Source: CAYXTW01 sp964452645 (GTDB lineage: Bacteria; Zixibacteria; MSB-5A5; GN15; PGXB01). From it: a stretch of 64,000 nt of DNA. The notes beneath the pieces are model-generated. The model was not told the origin of the DNA. It worked only from the letters and a program-made list of their open reading frames with translations, and ran no database searches. The stretch covers positions 157,271 through 221,270 of the forward strand of contig CAYVMO010000003.1 in the NCBI GenBank assembly GCA_964452645.1, written 5' to 3'. Position numbers and translations under genes: made by a program. Below, one piece after another: positions 29,669 through 40,341 of the stretch (position 1 is the first letter of the stretch; every line of letters starts with the position of its first letter).

Positions 29669-30853
29669 ATGAACAAAAAACGGCAGCTTAATATATTATA
29701 TACCGATATCGGTCGAGGGCATCCACATTATCTCGACGGTGTCATCGAATGCATGCGAACAAAATATCCCGATCAAATACATTTGAATACCATCGATGTT
29801 TTTGCATTATCTCACGGTTTGTCTTTAAAATTATGGTGTTTTGTTCGGTGGTTGTACCGAGTCGGGAGTCAGGGGGGAATCATCGGTCGGCTGTATGGGG
29901 CCATCAGAAAAGGTAGAAATCCGGGTCGATACGGTCTGCTGGAAAAATATCTGGCGCGCGATATCAGGAAATATTTGAAAAAAGAAAAATATCCGACGCT
30001 GGTGGCGCATCCGATTTTAATTCGGATGATATCGGATATTGTCGAGGTCTACTACCAGCACGGTGAGATTGCGGTGCCTGATGAAGCAGTCGTTAAAGGT
30101 CCTCGAAGTACCTTCGTACCGCTTGTGATATCAAAGGAAAAATTCTTAAGGGCCGGATCACCTGAAATTAATATTGGAGTCACCGGATTATGTATCGAAA
30201 ATCAACTGGCCAAAAAAGCATCCGACTATTTCGAGTGTCGGCTGTCGAGAATAAATGGCGGCGGGCGGTTATGCGGCGGCTTTTTTTCCTCCGGCGCCGA
30301 ACCGATTCAACATATCGATAAAATCATTCTGGCCCTTGATTCATTAAAGAGGAATGGTGGACAGGCTTGCGTTTTCTGCAAGAAGGATGGTATTCTTGAA
30401 AAGGCGATTTCGGATCGACTGAAAATCAGGACTATCGATAATTTCAATCAGGCAGGGAATATCGGCAGTCTTTTAAAATCGGCAAATATTCTGGCCTTTT
30501 CTTATGAAAACCGACAGGAAGAGAATATCTGCACTATACATTTGTTTGAGTTTCTTGATTATTTTGTGGCGCCATCGCACGAACGTACCGGTTGGGCCGT
30601 CGGATTAGGATTGCCGATGTTTATTCTGCATCCTGTTATAGGTACATTCTCGCCGCTCAACCGAGAGTTTTTATTGAAGCAGGGAGTTGCAGTCGATCTT
30701 GACACTAACCATGAAGCGAAGAATTTCGGAGAAATGCTATCCGGCCTCGTTAATGATGATTCTTTTTTGAAAATGGTCCAAAACGGCTACGGTAAATTCG
30801 ATATTAATGGTTTTGATACAGTTGCGGATTTCCTGAAAGATGAGTTGATATAA
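29669..30853 (+). CDS. Glycosyltransferase-like protein (MGDG synthase/GT28-like)
   Basis: This 394-residue protein opens with ILYTDIGRGHPHYLDGV, the glycine-rich GxGH loop of the MGDG-synthase and MurG-like GT-B family. A C-terminal Rossmann half contains FLDYFVAPSHERTGWAVGLGLPMFI, where the nucleotide-sugar donor site would lie. I infer a membrane-associated glycosyltransferase acting on a lipid, but the HxxE-type donor motif is not clear. Its stop lies one base before the MFS gene, so the two are an operon. Confidence 0.65.
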   Translation: MNKKRQLNILYTDIGRGHPHYLDGVIECMRTKYPDQIHLNTIDVFALSHGLSLKLWCFVRWLYRVGSQGGIIGRLYGAIRKGRNPGRYGLLEKYLARDIRKYLKKEKYPTLVAHPILIRMISDIVEVYYQHGEIAVPDEAVVKGPRSTFVPLVISKEKFLRAGSPEINIGVTGLCIENQLAKKASDYFECRLSRINGGGRLCGGFFSSGAEPIQHIDKIILALDSLKRNGGQACVFCKKDGILEKAISDRLKIRTIDNFNQAGNIGSLLKSANILAFSYENRQEENICTIHLFEFLDYFVAPSHERTGWAVGLGLPMFILHPVIGTFSPLNREFLLKQGVAVDLDTNHEAKNFGEMLSGLVNDDSFLKMVQNGYGKFDINGFDTVADFLKDELI

Positions 30854-30854
30854 T

Positions 30855-32081
30855 ATGGCCGCTATTTATCGGTACTTCAAAAAATACGACAGTCGTCTCT
30901 GGATTCTCGCGCTGGGATGGATCGCTTCGGCCGTCGGTTTCTCGCTGGTTTTTCCTTTTTTGGCCCTCTATTTTCATTCCGAACTCGGTATCTCCATGAC
31001 CCAAATAGGCTTATTCCTTACTGTCTCCGCTTGCGTCAGGGCTGTTTTTCAGGCCTTTGGAGGGGAGCTCTCGGACAGAATCGGCCGCTATTATCAGATG
31101 GTCGGCGCTCAGTTTATACGGACAATCATCTTTGTTTTTCTGTCTTATTCCATATATGCGGGATGGGGTTTTTACGGTATCGGCGCACTGGTAATCGTAA
31201 ATTCGGTTTTCGGTGCCCTGTTTCAGCCGGCTGCGAACGCCGCCGTTGCCGACATCGTTGATAAAGAACAACGCACCGAAGCTTATTCGATTGCGCGTGT
31301 CGCCGGAAATCTGGGCTGGGCCATCGGCCCCGCAGTCGGCGGCTTTCTGGCGGCCAAATCTTACGATATTTTATTTCTCTTTGCCGGAGGGATGACCTTG
31401 CTGTCAAGTTCCATTATTGCCATTTTTCTGCGAGGTTTAAAAAGCCACGAACGGTCTCATGAATCGTTTAAATTAAGAGATGTCTTTTCCTACGGCATAA
31501 ACAAACTCATTTTCAAGCATGCTGCTCTGATGCTGGTTCTTTATCTGGTTATTTCTCAATTGATTACGCCGCTGTCGCTTTATACGGTCGATTTTATGGG
31601 CATCTCCAAAAAGCAACTCGGTCTTCTTTTTGCCATGAATGGATTGATGGTTGTTTTACTGCAAATCCCGATAACAAGACTCCTGCGGCCGATTCGATTG
31701 ACCATTCAGCTGGTGCTGGGATCGATTATTTACGCGATCGGATATTTTTTTGTCGGTCTGGTTTCCACTTTCGGCCTGTTTATTGTGGCCATCATTATTA
31801 TTACGACCGGTGAGAATTTTGTTTCACCGCCCGCTCTGTCAATCACCGCCAATCTGGCTCCGCCCGGAAGGACCGGAAGGTATATGGGCATTTACGGATT
31901 CGCCTCGACTGTCGGATGGTCTCTCGGGCCGGCCGTGGGCGGGACTTTGCTGGATCTCGCCAAGCCTGATTTTATTTATTCCTGGGGAGCGATATCGGCT
32001 TTGGCCATCATATCGGCCATCGGTTTTGGCTGGCTTACCGGGCAGATACCGCCCGAAGTTAATCGCCACAAAAAAGATTAA
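30855..32081 (+). CDS. MFS transporter
   Basis: This 408-residue protein has twelve hydrophobic helices and the MFS motif A-like loop GELSDRIGR between helices 2 and 3, with a second half resembling DHA1-type drug exporters. It starts one base after the glycosyltransferase-like gene and ends 15 bases before the stop of the convergent giant secreted protein gene. An export role for a small molecule or lipid made by the upstream enzyme is possible from the pairing alone. Confidence 0.9.
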   Translation: MAAIYRYFKKYDSRLWILALGWIASAVGFSLVFPFLALYFHSELGISMTQIGLFLTVSACVRAVFQAFGGELSDRIGRYYQMVGAQFIRTIIFVFLSYSIYAGWGFYGIGALVIVNSVFGALFQPAANAAVADIVDKEQRTEAYSIARVAGNLGWAIGPAVGGFLAAKSYDILFLFAGGMTLLSSSIIAIFLRGLKSHERSHESFKLRDVFSYGINKLIFKHAALMLVLYLVISQLITPLSLYTVDFMGISKKQLGLLFAMNGLMVVLLQIPITRLLRPIRLTIQLVLGSIIYAIGYFFVGLVSTFGLFIVAIIIITTGENFVSPPALSITANLAPPGRTGRYMGIYGFASTVGWSLGPAVGGTLLDLAKPDFIYSWGAISALAIISAIGFGWLTGQIPPEVNRHKKD

Positions 32082-32096
32082 TAATTTATTACACGT

Positions 32097-34688
32097 TTAC
32101 ATAATTATGACGAGTTTTCCGATCTGATTGCCGTACGGCGATTCGACCGTATAATAGTAAATACCTGAAACGACCGGCATCGTATTGCGTGAAATTAAAT
32201 CCCAGGTGTCATGTGAACTCCCCGGATCCCCTTCAGCGTAATCATGCTCGATAGTCCTGATAAGATCACCGTCAATGCTGAATATTTTTATGGTACATTT
32301 ATGCGGGAGATTGGCGAAGTGTATGGCACGGGTTCGCTCGCGCGGCAGCGTCGGTTCCTGCCATCCCTCGTAATATTCCCGATAGTCGACGTCTATTCTA
32401 TACGGATTCGGATAGACATACACTTCCAGTCCCTTTTCACGAACCGTCCGACTGGAGTTCTGGGCGTATTCCATGACGGTTATATTGGTATCGGCGGGAT
32501 CGGTTTCAATGGGAGCCAGACCATTTTGAGGAACCCCGTGATCGAATGTGGTTACCGAAACGAAATAAGGCACTGATGGGAGGAGATCCCTTAAAACATA
32601 TTCGTATTCGAAATACTTCAGTTGCCCGTCTTCAGTAACTTCATTGGGATAAAACATATTTGCCGTATCGAGGTTGAGAGTCGACGGATAAGGCTGATCG
32701 GGATAAATCTTGTGGATACCCATCGAATCGGTTAAATCGGAACAATTCCATTCATGCCTGCCGAAATAATATTCCTCGGTATTGCCGGTCGCGCTATTGT
32801 AATATTCAAAAAGAGTTTCGGTATCATAATATCGGCTCGGATCAAAATCTTCGCCATACATATGCTTGAGATCGGCTAAAGTATACGGCGGCTGTTTGAT
32901 TCTCCACTCGGTAATATGGATGCCGCGGTTGTTATAACCGGAATAAAATTCATACCTATCGTAATTTTCGATATCGTACGAGGCCATCATCGTATAATCA
33001 CATTGCTGTCCCGAGTGGGAAATATATACCCGATATCCCTCGAAGTCATCATCCTGACTGAATTGATCGGGAGTTGTCTCGGTCTTTAATCCGTTCCACC
33101 GGATAGTCATCCGGCCCAGATTATTGGCATCCAGCTCCGGATAAATTCTCACTTTCGGATTCAACGGCGGCTTGGCTCCGACGAAATCGGGAACACCATC
33201 ACCGGCGTACCATAGCGTATCTGACCAGCGACAGGACATCACCGTATCAAAAATCGTATCGGCCGGGCCGGTGACAATCGTATCGATTCGCGATATGTAC
33301 TGATTAAGGCAATATATATGATATTTCCCGCTGTAACCATCACCGTCGGTATCGACCCCCGGATTGTCGTATATCCAGGAAGCCCACAAGGCGTTGTTCT
33401 GCAAATCAAGAAAGTTGTAGCCCGGTTGAAAATGCTCGCCGGATACGAAAGCTACCGTCAGGGGTAGTATTTCTCCGCCTTTTAGATTATAAGGTCCGAA
33501 TGAAATCAGATAACGTATGTCGGCCCCGGAAGCGTACGACGTTGCATACTGGGGAACCGGAAGCCATCCATCCTGAGTATGATTTCGATACATTTCAAGT
33601 TGATTATAATCGAATTCCCCGGAGGCCATCATATAGTACTTACTGTTATCCCCGACCGGTGTTCCCAGGCGGCCATAAAACGTCCGAACCGGCTGACCGT
33701 CGCTCTTTCTCGGGCCCCAGTCATAATCGGGATCCCAGCTGGAAACCCACCAGTTGAAATCGAACATTTTATCACCCGGCGACCTGAGGACTTTTGTGGC
33801 CACCGCCGACGTCGGCGAGCGATAGCCGAAATAGGCGCCCGTGATAGGATCGGGATCACCGTCATTGTCGGCGGCCCAGACCAGATCGAGCGTATCCGTT
33901 AATCCCCAGATGTACTGCGAGGGCAGCGTTTTTTGATAACCGCAGATATCATCCCACCCGTAAGCATAATTATTGGTTTTGCCGCAATCATTGTCAACAT
34001 AAAGACCGATATAAACACTGTCCAAATCCCTCAATTCAATATTGCCGATCTCAAAATCCATGATGACGAAATCTTCGGCGTAAGCATAAGCCCAGGCATA
34101 ACTTTTTTGCTTGACTTCGATTCTTATCGGATGGTGAAGTTTGCCGGTAAAATCATCGAACCCGGTCAGGTCTTTGTCCGTGATGGTGTCGGTATAGACG
34201 GCGATGAAATCCTGTTGTGAGACCGAACTATCGAACTCCGGTGAACACTTATCTTTTGAAGATCGGTATTTGATTTGACCGTCCGGGCAGGGCAGAGGCC
34301 ACCATTCGTGCACATCTTCCTGGTACGACAAACCCCTCGGGGTCGAGACTATCGTATCCCGTCCGATGACGGTCCCGATCCAGAGTTGCGCTTCTTCGAG
34401 ATAGTTTAATTCATATCCGGGGGGATATGTCCATGATGGCGCCGGGTCGCCGGTCATCGGATCGACAGCCGGATTATCTCTGGGTAATCCGATAAGACCG
34501 TAATTGGAAATAGTCAAACTCATGCGCCCGATATTATGGACGGCTATGCCAGCACAGGGCGGATCATCGATATCGTAATTCGATGAACCGATTTGGGATG
34601 TGTACGTACTCCGCGCCATACCGATTCCGACGCATGATATGGTCATAAAGCAAATCACTCCGAATATAGAAATTATTTGTCGAGTCAT
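32097..34688 (-). CDS. Giant secreted surface protein, paralogue 1 of 4
   Basis: This 863-residue protein has a signal peptide (about 1-25) and a conserved start block (AVHNIGRMSLTISN). Beta-sandwich domains follow with recurring SYAWAYAYAEDFV and YLISFGPYNL segments, a calcium-loop-like DTDGDGYSG and a fibronectin-like region. The C-terminal 90 residues (VYPNPYRID...RAIHFANLPHKCTIKIF...VSGIYYYTVES) end in GNQIGKLVIIM. That block resembles FlgD-Ig-like and type IX-like sorting tails. I infer a cell-surface or secreted protein with the tail as anchor or export signal; no enzyme motif is visible. It is the last of four tandem paralogues. Confidence 0.8.
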   Translation of the reverse strand: MTRQIISIFGVICFMTISCVGIGMARSTYTSQIGSSNYDIDDPPCAGIAVHNIGRMSLTISNYGLIGLPRDNPAVDPMTGDPAPSWTYPPGYELNYLEEAQLWIGTVIGRDTIVSTPRGLSYQEDVHEWWPLPCPDGQIKYRSSKDKCSPEFDSSVSQQDFIAVYTDTITDKDLTGFDDFTGKLHHPIRIEVKQKSYAWAYAYAEDFVIMDFEIGNIELRDLDSVYIGLYVDNDCGKTNNYAYGWDDICGYQKTLPSQYIWGLTDTLDLVWAADNDGDPDPITGAYFGYRSPTSAVATKVLRSPGDKMFDFNWWVSSWDPDYDWGPRKSDGQPVRTFYGRLGTPVGDNSKYYMMASGEFDYNQLEMYRNHTQDGWLPVPQYATSYASGADIRYLISFGPYNLKGGEILPLTVAFVSGEHFQPGYNFLDLQNNALWASWIYDNPGVDTDGDGYSGKYHIYCLNQYISRIDTIVTGPADTIFDTVMSCRWSDTLWYAGDGVPDFVGAKPPLNPKVRIYPELDANNLGRMTIRWNGLKTETTPDQFSQDDDFEGYRVYISHSGQQCDYTMMASYDIENYDRYEFYSGYNNRGIHITEWRIKQPPYTLADLKHMYGEDFDPSRYYDTETLFEYYNSATGNTEEYYFGRHEWNCSDLTDSMGIHKIYPDQPYPSTLNLDTANMFYPNEVTEDGQLKYFEYEYVLRDLLPSVPYFVSVTTFDHGVPQNGLAPIETDPADTNITVMEYAQNSSRTVREKGLEVYVYPNPYRIDVDYREYYEGWQEPTLPRERTRAIHFANLPHKCTIKIFSIDGDLIRTIEHDYAEGDPGSSHDTWDLISRNTMPVVSGIYYYTVESPYGNQIGKLVIIM

Positions 34689-34709
34689 GATTTAATCAGC
34701 TTTCATAAG

Positions 34710-37310
34710 CTACATAATTATTACAAGTTTACCGATCTGATTGCCGAATTCCGATTCGACAACATAATAATATATTCCGGAAACGACCGCCTGCGTATTG
34801 CGGGTGATTAAATCCCATTGCTCATGCATACAGGTCGGATCCTCGGAGGCGCAATCATGATTTATCTCTCTTATCAGGTCCCCGTCAATCGAATAAATTT
34901 TTATAGTGCATTTATGTGGCAGATTCGTAAAATGAATCGCTCGAACTCTGTCATCCGGTCGGTCACTGCCCAAACCCTCAAAACCATAGGCCCGATATTG
35001 ACCGTCTATTCGGTAGGGATTGGGATAAACCATGACCTCCGGTCTTTTTTCTTCAACCAGCGCCACCGCGTTCTGGGGATAGGCGCCGACGGCGTTAATT
35101 GTCGGGTTGGTCTCAAGAGCTTTTAGTCCGTGTCCCGGCGATCCGTAATCAAAAGCCGTCACCGAGACATAATATAATCTGGATGGCAGCAAGTCCCGAA
35201 GAACATATTCATATTCGAAGTACTTGAGATATCCGTCTTCAGTCAATTCTTCGGGATAATATATTTCGGCCGAGTCCAGGTTTAACGTTGAGGGAAATGG
35301 CTCGTCGGGGAATCTTTTATGAATGCCCAGCGTATCGGACAGGTCGCCGGCATTCCAATCCTGTTCCGAAAAATAAAAGACGGAATCCGGATCACCTTCG
35401 TTGTGCCTCGGGAAAGGATGATCGGAATCATAATTCATGGGGTCGAAATCTACTCCATATATCTTGCGCAAAGAATCAAGGGTTAATGGCGGGTCCGGCA
35501 GGACCCATTTTTCCTTTTGATAGGACCATACCCATCGGTCATAATCTTTTTTATCAAAAGATGCCAGAACGGTAAAATCGGACCTGTTGTCCGTAAGTGA
35601 TACCAGAGTTCGATAGCCTTCGAAATCGCGCATGTTGCTGAAAATGTCTTTTTCCATTTCACTGCTTAGCCCGTTCCACCGGACCAGTAGCTCGCCACCA
35701 TCCTGTTTCGTCATCCGGGGGTAAATTCTCAATTCCGGCGGCGTCGGCGGTTGCGCCCCCCGGAAATCCGGAATCCCATCACCCCGATAATAGGTGGTGT
35801 CGGCTTTCGTATATGCCCAGTCGCACACCATCGAGTCGGGCGAGATGGAATCGCAGACTAATGTCGATTCAAAGGCGCAAACCCTGAAATCACCCATGTA
35901 GCCGTCGCCGTCGCTGTCAAAACCCGGATTATCATAAACCCAGGACGCCCATATTGAATTCTTCGCCAGATCCGAAAAATCCCATGTATCGTAATATCGC
36001 TCCGGCTCATTTATGTTAAAATATTTCTCATAATCATCGGGATTCCGGTGAAGTTTTTCGCCCAACACCCAGGCAAAGGAAACCGGCAAAACCTCTCCCG
36101 GCGAGATATCGAAGGGTCCGAACGACAACAAATACCGTGCATCGAATCCATCGGCGATATCGGCGGCATTGTCCGGTCGGGGCAGCCAGCCCGCCGCCGA
36201 GTGATCTTTCCCGGCAAAGAGTTGATCATAATCGAATTCATTGTGCCTCATAACATAATATTTATTGGCATCACCGTTCGGTGTCCCCAGAATCCCGTTC
36301 ATATTCCGGAAGGGATCATCAATTGTTCCTGTTCGGCGCGGCCCGAAATCCTGGCTGGGATTGTAATTTGTTGCCCACCAGTTAAATGAATAGTTGAGCG
36401 AATCGGATGGCGTTCGGACAACCCTGACGCCGGCCACGCCGGTTGCCGATTTGTTGGTGAATTTTCCGGTCTCGTCCGGGTCACCGTCATTATCTGTTAT
36501 ATATGCTATGTTAATCGTATCCAGAAATTCGCAGGCGCTTCCCGGCGAGGGAAAAGTCCGTAGAAAACCGCACAGGTCATCGCCATAACCTTCAGTCCCG
36601 ACCTTCGACGAGTGATGGACATCGCCGTCGACATAAATCGCCATATAGACCTTATGCAAATCTTTATTGCCGATGTTTTTAATCGAATAATTGAAGAGAA
36701 TGAAATCCTGAGCGTATTCATAACTCCAGGCATAACTTTCCTGCTCTACTTCAATATTTAGAGGAATGTGCGGGCGACCATCCGTGGGATCCGTCAAAAC
36801 ATATTGCGGATTGGTCAAAATATCCGAATAATCTGCGATTATATCCTGCTCCGATTTGGCCTCATTGGAAAAAAAAGGATTCGAAGGCTGGATTGATCTT
36901 CTTTCAATGACGCTCCGGGAATCAGGCCAGAATTCCACGACGCTGTAATAGTCGTCAACGCCGATCGATACCAGGGTGTCGCGCCCGACAATCGCCCCTA
37001 TCCAGAAGCCGCCAACATACAGGTAGTTGATATTGGAGCCACCCGGATATTCACAGGAAGGGGCCTTCAATCCGGTTAGCGGATCAACCTGATCTCCCAG
37101 ATACCCCAGCCCGAACTGGCCAATATTGGTTACCGTTAACCAGACCTCACCGACATTATGAACGGCAATTTCGACATTCGGCTGATCACTAAAGGCAATC
37201 TTTGGCAGTTTTACGAGTGCTTTGCCGTCCCGGAAATCTTTGGGGAAACCTATGGCCGAAAGCATCTGGGGAAAGATAATCAGGATAACCATAAGCCATA
37301 AATACTTCAT
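34710..37310 (-). CDS. Giant secreted surface protein, paralogue 2 of 4
   Basis: I place the start at ATG 37310, which opens into MKYLWLMVILIIFPQM, a signal peptide; an ATG at 37334 in frame is possible. The protein has 866 residues and shares the plan of its neighbours: AVHNVGEVWLTVTN, ESYAWSYEYAQDFI, YLLSFGPFDISPGEVLP, a DSDGDGYMG loop and the C-terminal block ending in GNQIGKLVIIM. It is diverged from the other three over most of its length. Its stop lies 21 bases upstream of paralogue 1, so they may share a transcript. Confidence 0.8.
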   Translation of the reverse strand: MKYLWLMVILIIFPQMLSAIGFPKDFRDGKALVKLPKIAFSDQPNVEIAVHNVGEVWLTVTNIGQFGLGYLGDQVDPLTGLKAPSCEYPGGSNINYLYVGGFWIGAIVGRDTLVSIGVDDYYSVVEFWPDSRSVIERRSIQPSNPFFSNEAKSEQDIIADYSDILTNPQYVLTDPTDGRPHIPLNIEVEQESYAWSYEYAQDFILFNYSIKNIGNKDLHKVYMAIYVDGDVHHSSKVGTEGYGDDLCGFLRTFPSPGSACEFLDTINIAYITDNDGDPDETGKFTNKSATGVAGVRVVRTPSDSLNYSFNWWATNYNPSQDFGPRRTGTIDDPFRNMNGILGTPNGDANKYYVMRHNEFDYDQLFAGKDHSAAGWLPRPDNAADIADGFDARYLLSFGPFDISPGEVLPVSFAWVLGEKLHRNPDDYEKYFNINEPERYYDTWDFSDLAKNSIWASWVYDNPGFDSDGDGYMGDFRVCAFESTLVCDSISPDSMVCDWAYTKADTTYYRGDGIPDFRGAQPPTPPELRIYPRMTKQDGGELLVRWNGLSSEMEKDIFSNMRDFEGYRTLVSLTDNRSDFTVLASFDKKDYDRWVWSYQKEKWVLPDPPLTLDSLRKIYGVDFDPMNYDSDHPFPRHNEGDPDSVFYFSEQDWNAGDLSDTLGIHKRFPDEPFPSTLNLDSAEIYYPEELTEDGYLKYFEYEYVLRDLLPSRLYYVSVTAFDYGSPGHGLKALETNPTINAVGAYPQNAVALVEEKRPEVMVYPNPYRIDGQYRAYGFEGLGSDRPDDRVRAIHFTNLPHKCTIKIYSIDGDLIREINHDCASEDPTCMHEQWDLITRNTQAVVSGIYYYVVESEFGNQIGKLVIIM

Positions 37311-37473
37311 ACGCCCATTCTTGCATACGCCCATAAAAGACCATTCTGGATTAGTACGTCATAGGCAATAAGAGTAATATGACGTCGCCGGGATCGACGT
37401 GTTCTGCAATGTCGATTGCCTGCGGTTTTGCTGGCGCCGGTGGCAGGTGGGCCTAATAACATTTTACCGCGTA

Positions 37474-40176
37474 CTACATAATAATGACGATTTTTCCGAT
37501 CTGGTTGCCGTATTCGGATTCGATCGAATAATAATAAATACCGGACACCGCCGTTTGAGTGTTGCGCGTTATTATATCCCAGCGGTCATGCATACTTCGC
37601 GGGGAATCCTTGGGATAATCATGATCTATCTCACGAACCAAATCGCCATCAATCGTAAATATTCTGATCGTGCATTTATTGGGCAGATTCAGGAAATGAA
37701 TCGCTCGCGTCCGCTCGTCCGAAACCCCCTGCTGCCCTACCAGGTGACCCTTGTTCGGGCCGTCAATGTAATCGCGTCCCTCGAATCCTTCTTCCTTGTA
37801 ATTGCCGTCGATACGCCACGGATTGGGATAAACAATGACATTCAAACCTTGTTGCTCAACGGTCGTGTTGGTATTGGCCGCATATTCGGCAACATAATTC
37901 CTGTATTCCGGAGTTTCCAGCGATTCCAGTTCACCCGGCGAACCATAATCGAAAGCGGTTACACCAACATAATATAACTGCGACGGAAGAAGACCGTCTA
38001 ATACATATTCATATTCATAATACTTAAAAAATAATCCATCTTCGGTCAATTCCTCGGGAAAATAAATCCGCGCCGAATCCAGACTCCTCGTGTTCGGAGG
38101 CGGTTCATCCGGATAAACTTTATGAATGCCCTTCGGATTACTCAGATCGGACTGGTTATAATCCTGCGTGGCAAAATAATATAAGGTGGTTTTATTATCA
38201 GCGCCGACGTAAGTATAAAAATGATCCGGGCCATAATCAAGAGGATTAAAATCCCTGCCATATAGTATTCTCAGCGAATCCAGCGAAAAAGGAATATCTA
38301 CCAGTTCCCATTCAGTGCCGTTCCATGTATACCGATTGTAGTCTTCCCGATCATACGATGCAATCATGGAAAATTGATCCGGGTTTGGCGACAGGGCCAG
38401 GTAGACGCGATAACCTTCGAAATCATCTCGATTACTGAAGCGATCTTTGGTCGTCTCCGATGCCATTCCGTTCCAGCGCACCCGAAGTTCACCCTCGCTG
38501 TTATTGATGACACGCGGGATGATTTTTGAGCCTAAAGTGTCGCCTAAGTCATTGACCACCCATAATTCCGGAGGCGGCGGGGGAGAGGCCCCCAGAAAAT
38601 CGGGCACGTCGTCACCGGCCGTGTAAACCGTATCAACCTGAGTGTATTCCCAGACGCAATTAATCGTATCCGGAGGAATGGTATCACAGATTTGCACCGA
38701 ATCACGGTAACAAAGTCTGAGCGGACCTCTGTATCCGTCGCCGTCGGTATCGACCCCCGGATTGTCGTAAATCCATGAGGCCCAGACGGCGTTTTTGCCG
38801 AGATCATCAAATCCCAGATACTTATAGTATGTACTATCGGGATCGGTCTCGTTATGGTGAAACAAATCTTCATAGGCATTGCAGTCGGTATGAAACTTAT
38901 CACCGGCCACATAGGCAAAACTGATCGGCAGCACTTCGCCCGGATTGATATCGAAGGGACCGAAAGATAGCAGATAGCGCGTATCCCAGCCATCTGCGAA
39001 ACCGGGTGAATTTCCCGTAGGCGGCAACCAGCCGGCCCCGGTATTGTCTTTGGCGGAAAACAATTGATCGTAATCGAATTCCTCGTGCCTCATGATATAA
39101 TACTTGTCGCGATCCCCCATCGGCGTTCCCAGACCGCCGGTCGCAAACTGGCGGAAGCGATCCGTTATCGTATCTTTCAGACGGGGACCGAAATCCTGAG
39201 AGACGTCGCTGTTCGAAATCCACCAGTTAAATGAATATTTCAGCGTATCGCTTGACGGCGTTCTGACTATTCGGGTGCCGGTGACAGCCGGCAACGTCAA
39301 AGCGTCCGGACAGGGCGGTACGTCACCGGATCTTTTTCCGTCGTTATCGGCGATCCAGGCAATGTTAATCGTGTCCAGCCAATCCTGGCCGGGACAGTCT
39401 TTTATCGCTTTCGTCGTTCGACGAAAACCACAGATGTCATCCTGGGAGTCGTCCCTGAAGCCCAACCGGCCGACATCACCGTCGACATATATTCCCATAT
39501 ACACTTTATTTAAAACCTTCCGGCCGATATTTTCGATCGAGTAATCGAATAATACAAAGTCCTGCGCATAGGCGTAACTCCAGGCGTAGCTTCGCTGAGT
39601 GACTCTGATGTTCAGCGGTTTGTGCGGCCGGTTATCAAAGGCGTCATCAGCGACGCAGGAAGGATCCGTTACCGTATCAACGTAAACGCTTATGAAATCC
39701 TGTTCCGAAACGGCATCTATGTCATTTGGATTGGACAGCGACCGATGCACGATTCTCCCTTCAGGATCCGGCGCCGGCCACATTTCCATAGTATACGCCC
39801 AGCCGTCGGCACCGACCGAGACCAGAGTGTCGCGTCCGACAATCGCGCCGATCCAGAAAGAGCCGGCAAATAAATAGCTGTTTCGTCCCGGATAAGGATA
39901 TGTGCAGGAGGGCACGTCACCCTGCAAAGAGACACCGACATTATCAAGAAAGCCCTTACCGAAATGGCCCATATTGGCAACTGTCAGACCGATTAAGCCG
40001 ACATTATGAACAGCATAATTTACAATATCCCTGCAACCTCCAGCTGTGGTCTTGAATGATGCGCTCGGGATTTCGCCGGGCTTATATTGATATCTGGCAT
40101 ACAGATTGGTCCCATCCAGCCAGGCAACTATTATTAAAATGCAGGCGGTATAAACTGTGAACTTTGATAATTTCAT
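37474..40176 (-). CDS. Giant secreted surface protein, paralogue 3 of 4
   Basis: This 900-residue secreted protein has a signal peptide (MKLSKFTVYTACILII) and starts with ATG. From residue 130 to the end it is identical to paralogue 4, and within the first 129 residues it differs at 12 positions. The domain plan is as in the family: AVHNVGLIGLTVAN, SYAWSYAYAQDFVLF, YLLSFGPFDINPGEVLP, DTDGDGYRG, and the C-terminal YPNPWRID...VSGIYYYSIES block ending in GNQIGKIVIIM. No catalytic motif is visible. The near identity with its neighbour shows recent duplication or ongoing gene conversion. Confidence 0.82.
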   Translation of the reverse strand: MKLSKFTVYTACILIIVAWLDGTNLYARYQYKPGEIPSASFKTTAGGCRDIVNYAVHNVGLIGLTVANMGHFGKGFLDNVGVSLQGDVPSCTYPYPGRNSYLFAGSFWIGAIVGRDTLVSVGADGWAYTMEMWPAPDPEGRIVHRSLSNPNDIDAVSEQDFISVYVDTVTDPSCVADDAFDNRPHKPLNIRVTQRSYAWSYAYAQDFVLFDYSIENIGRKVLNKVYMGIYVDGDVGRLGFRDDSQDDICGFRRTTKAIKDCPGQDWLDTINIAWIADNDGKRSGDVPPCPDALTLPAVTGTRIVRTPSSDTLKYSFNWWISNSDVSQDFGPRLKDTITDRFRQFATGGLGTPMGDRDKYYIMRHEEFDYDQLFSAKDNTGAGWLPPTGNSPGFADGWDTRYLLSFGPFDINPGEVLPISFAYVAGDKFHTDCNAYEDLFHHNETDPDSTYYKYLGFDDLGKNAVWASWIYDNPGVDTDGDGYRGPLRLCYRDSVQICDTIPPDTINCVWEYTQVDTVYTAGDDVPDFLGASPPPPPELWVVNDLGDTLGSKIIPRVINNSEGELRVRWNGMASETTKDRFSNRDDFEGYRVYLALSPNPDQFSMIASYDREDYNRYTWNGTEWELVDIPFSLDSLRILYGRDFNPLDYGPDHFYTYVGADNKTTLYYFATQDYNQSDLSNPKGIHKVYPDEPPPNTRSLDSARIYFPEELTEDGLFFKYYEYEYVLDGLLPSQLYYVGVTAFDYGSPGELESLETPEYRNYVAEYAANTNTTVEQQGLNVIVYPNPWRIDGNYKEEGFEGRDYIDGPNKGHLVGQQGVSDERTRAIHFLNLPNKCTIRIFTIDGDLVREIDHDYPKDSPRSMHDRWDIITRNTQTAVSGIYYYSIESEYGNQIGKIVIIM
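37475..39789. repeat. 2.3 kb direct repeat, copy A (identical to 40343-42657)
   Basis: From 37475 to 39789 the bases match 40343-42657 at a constant offset of 2868 in every line compared, and the encoded residues are the same throughout. At 39790 the match stops abruptly and similarity drops to that of diverged paralogues. Confidence 0.9.
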
Positions 40177-40341
40177 TTCAGCCTCTTTATTGTTTCAGCA
40201 ATTTTATAATTATATAATTTACAAAATATGCAAGAAAACTTCAAGGGAAATATTATCTCCTTTTTTAATCCCTTCGGCAAAAGAATCAACCGATATTTTA
40301 CGTGAAGATTTATCGCCGGCTGTATTCCTTTTAGTCGTCAT

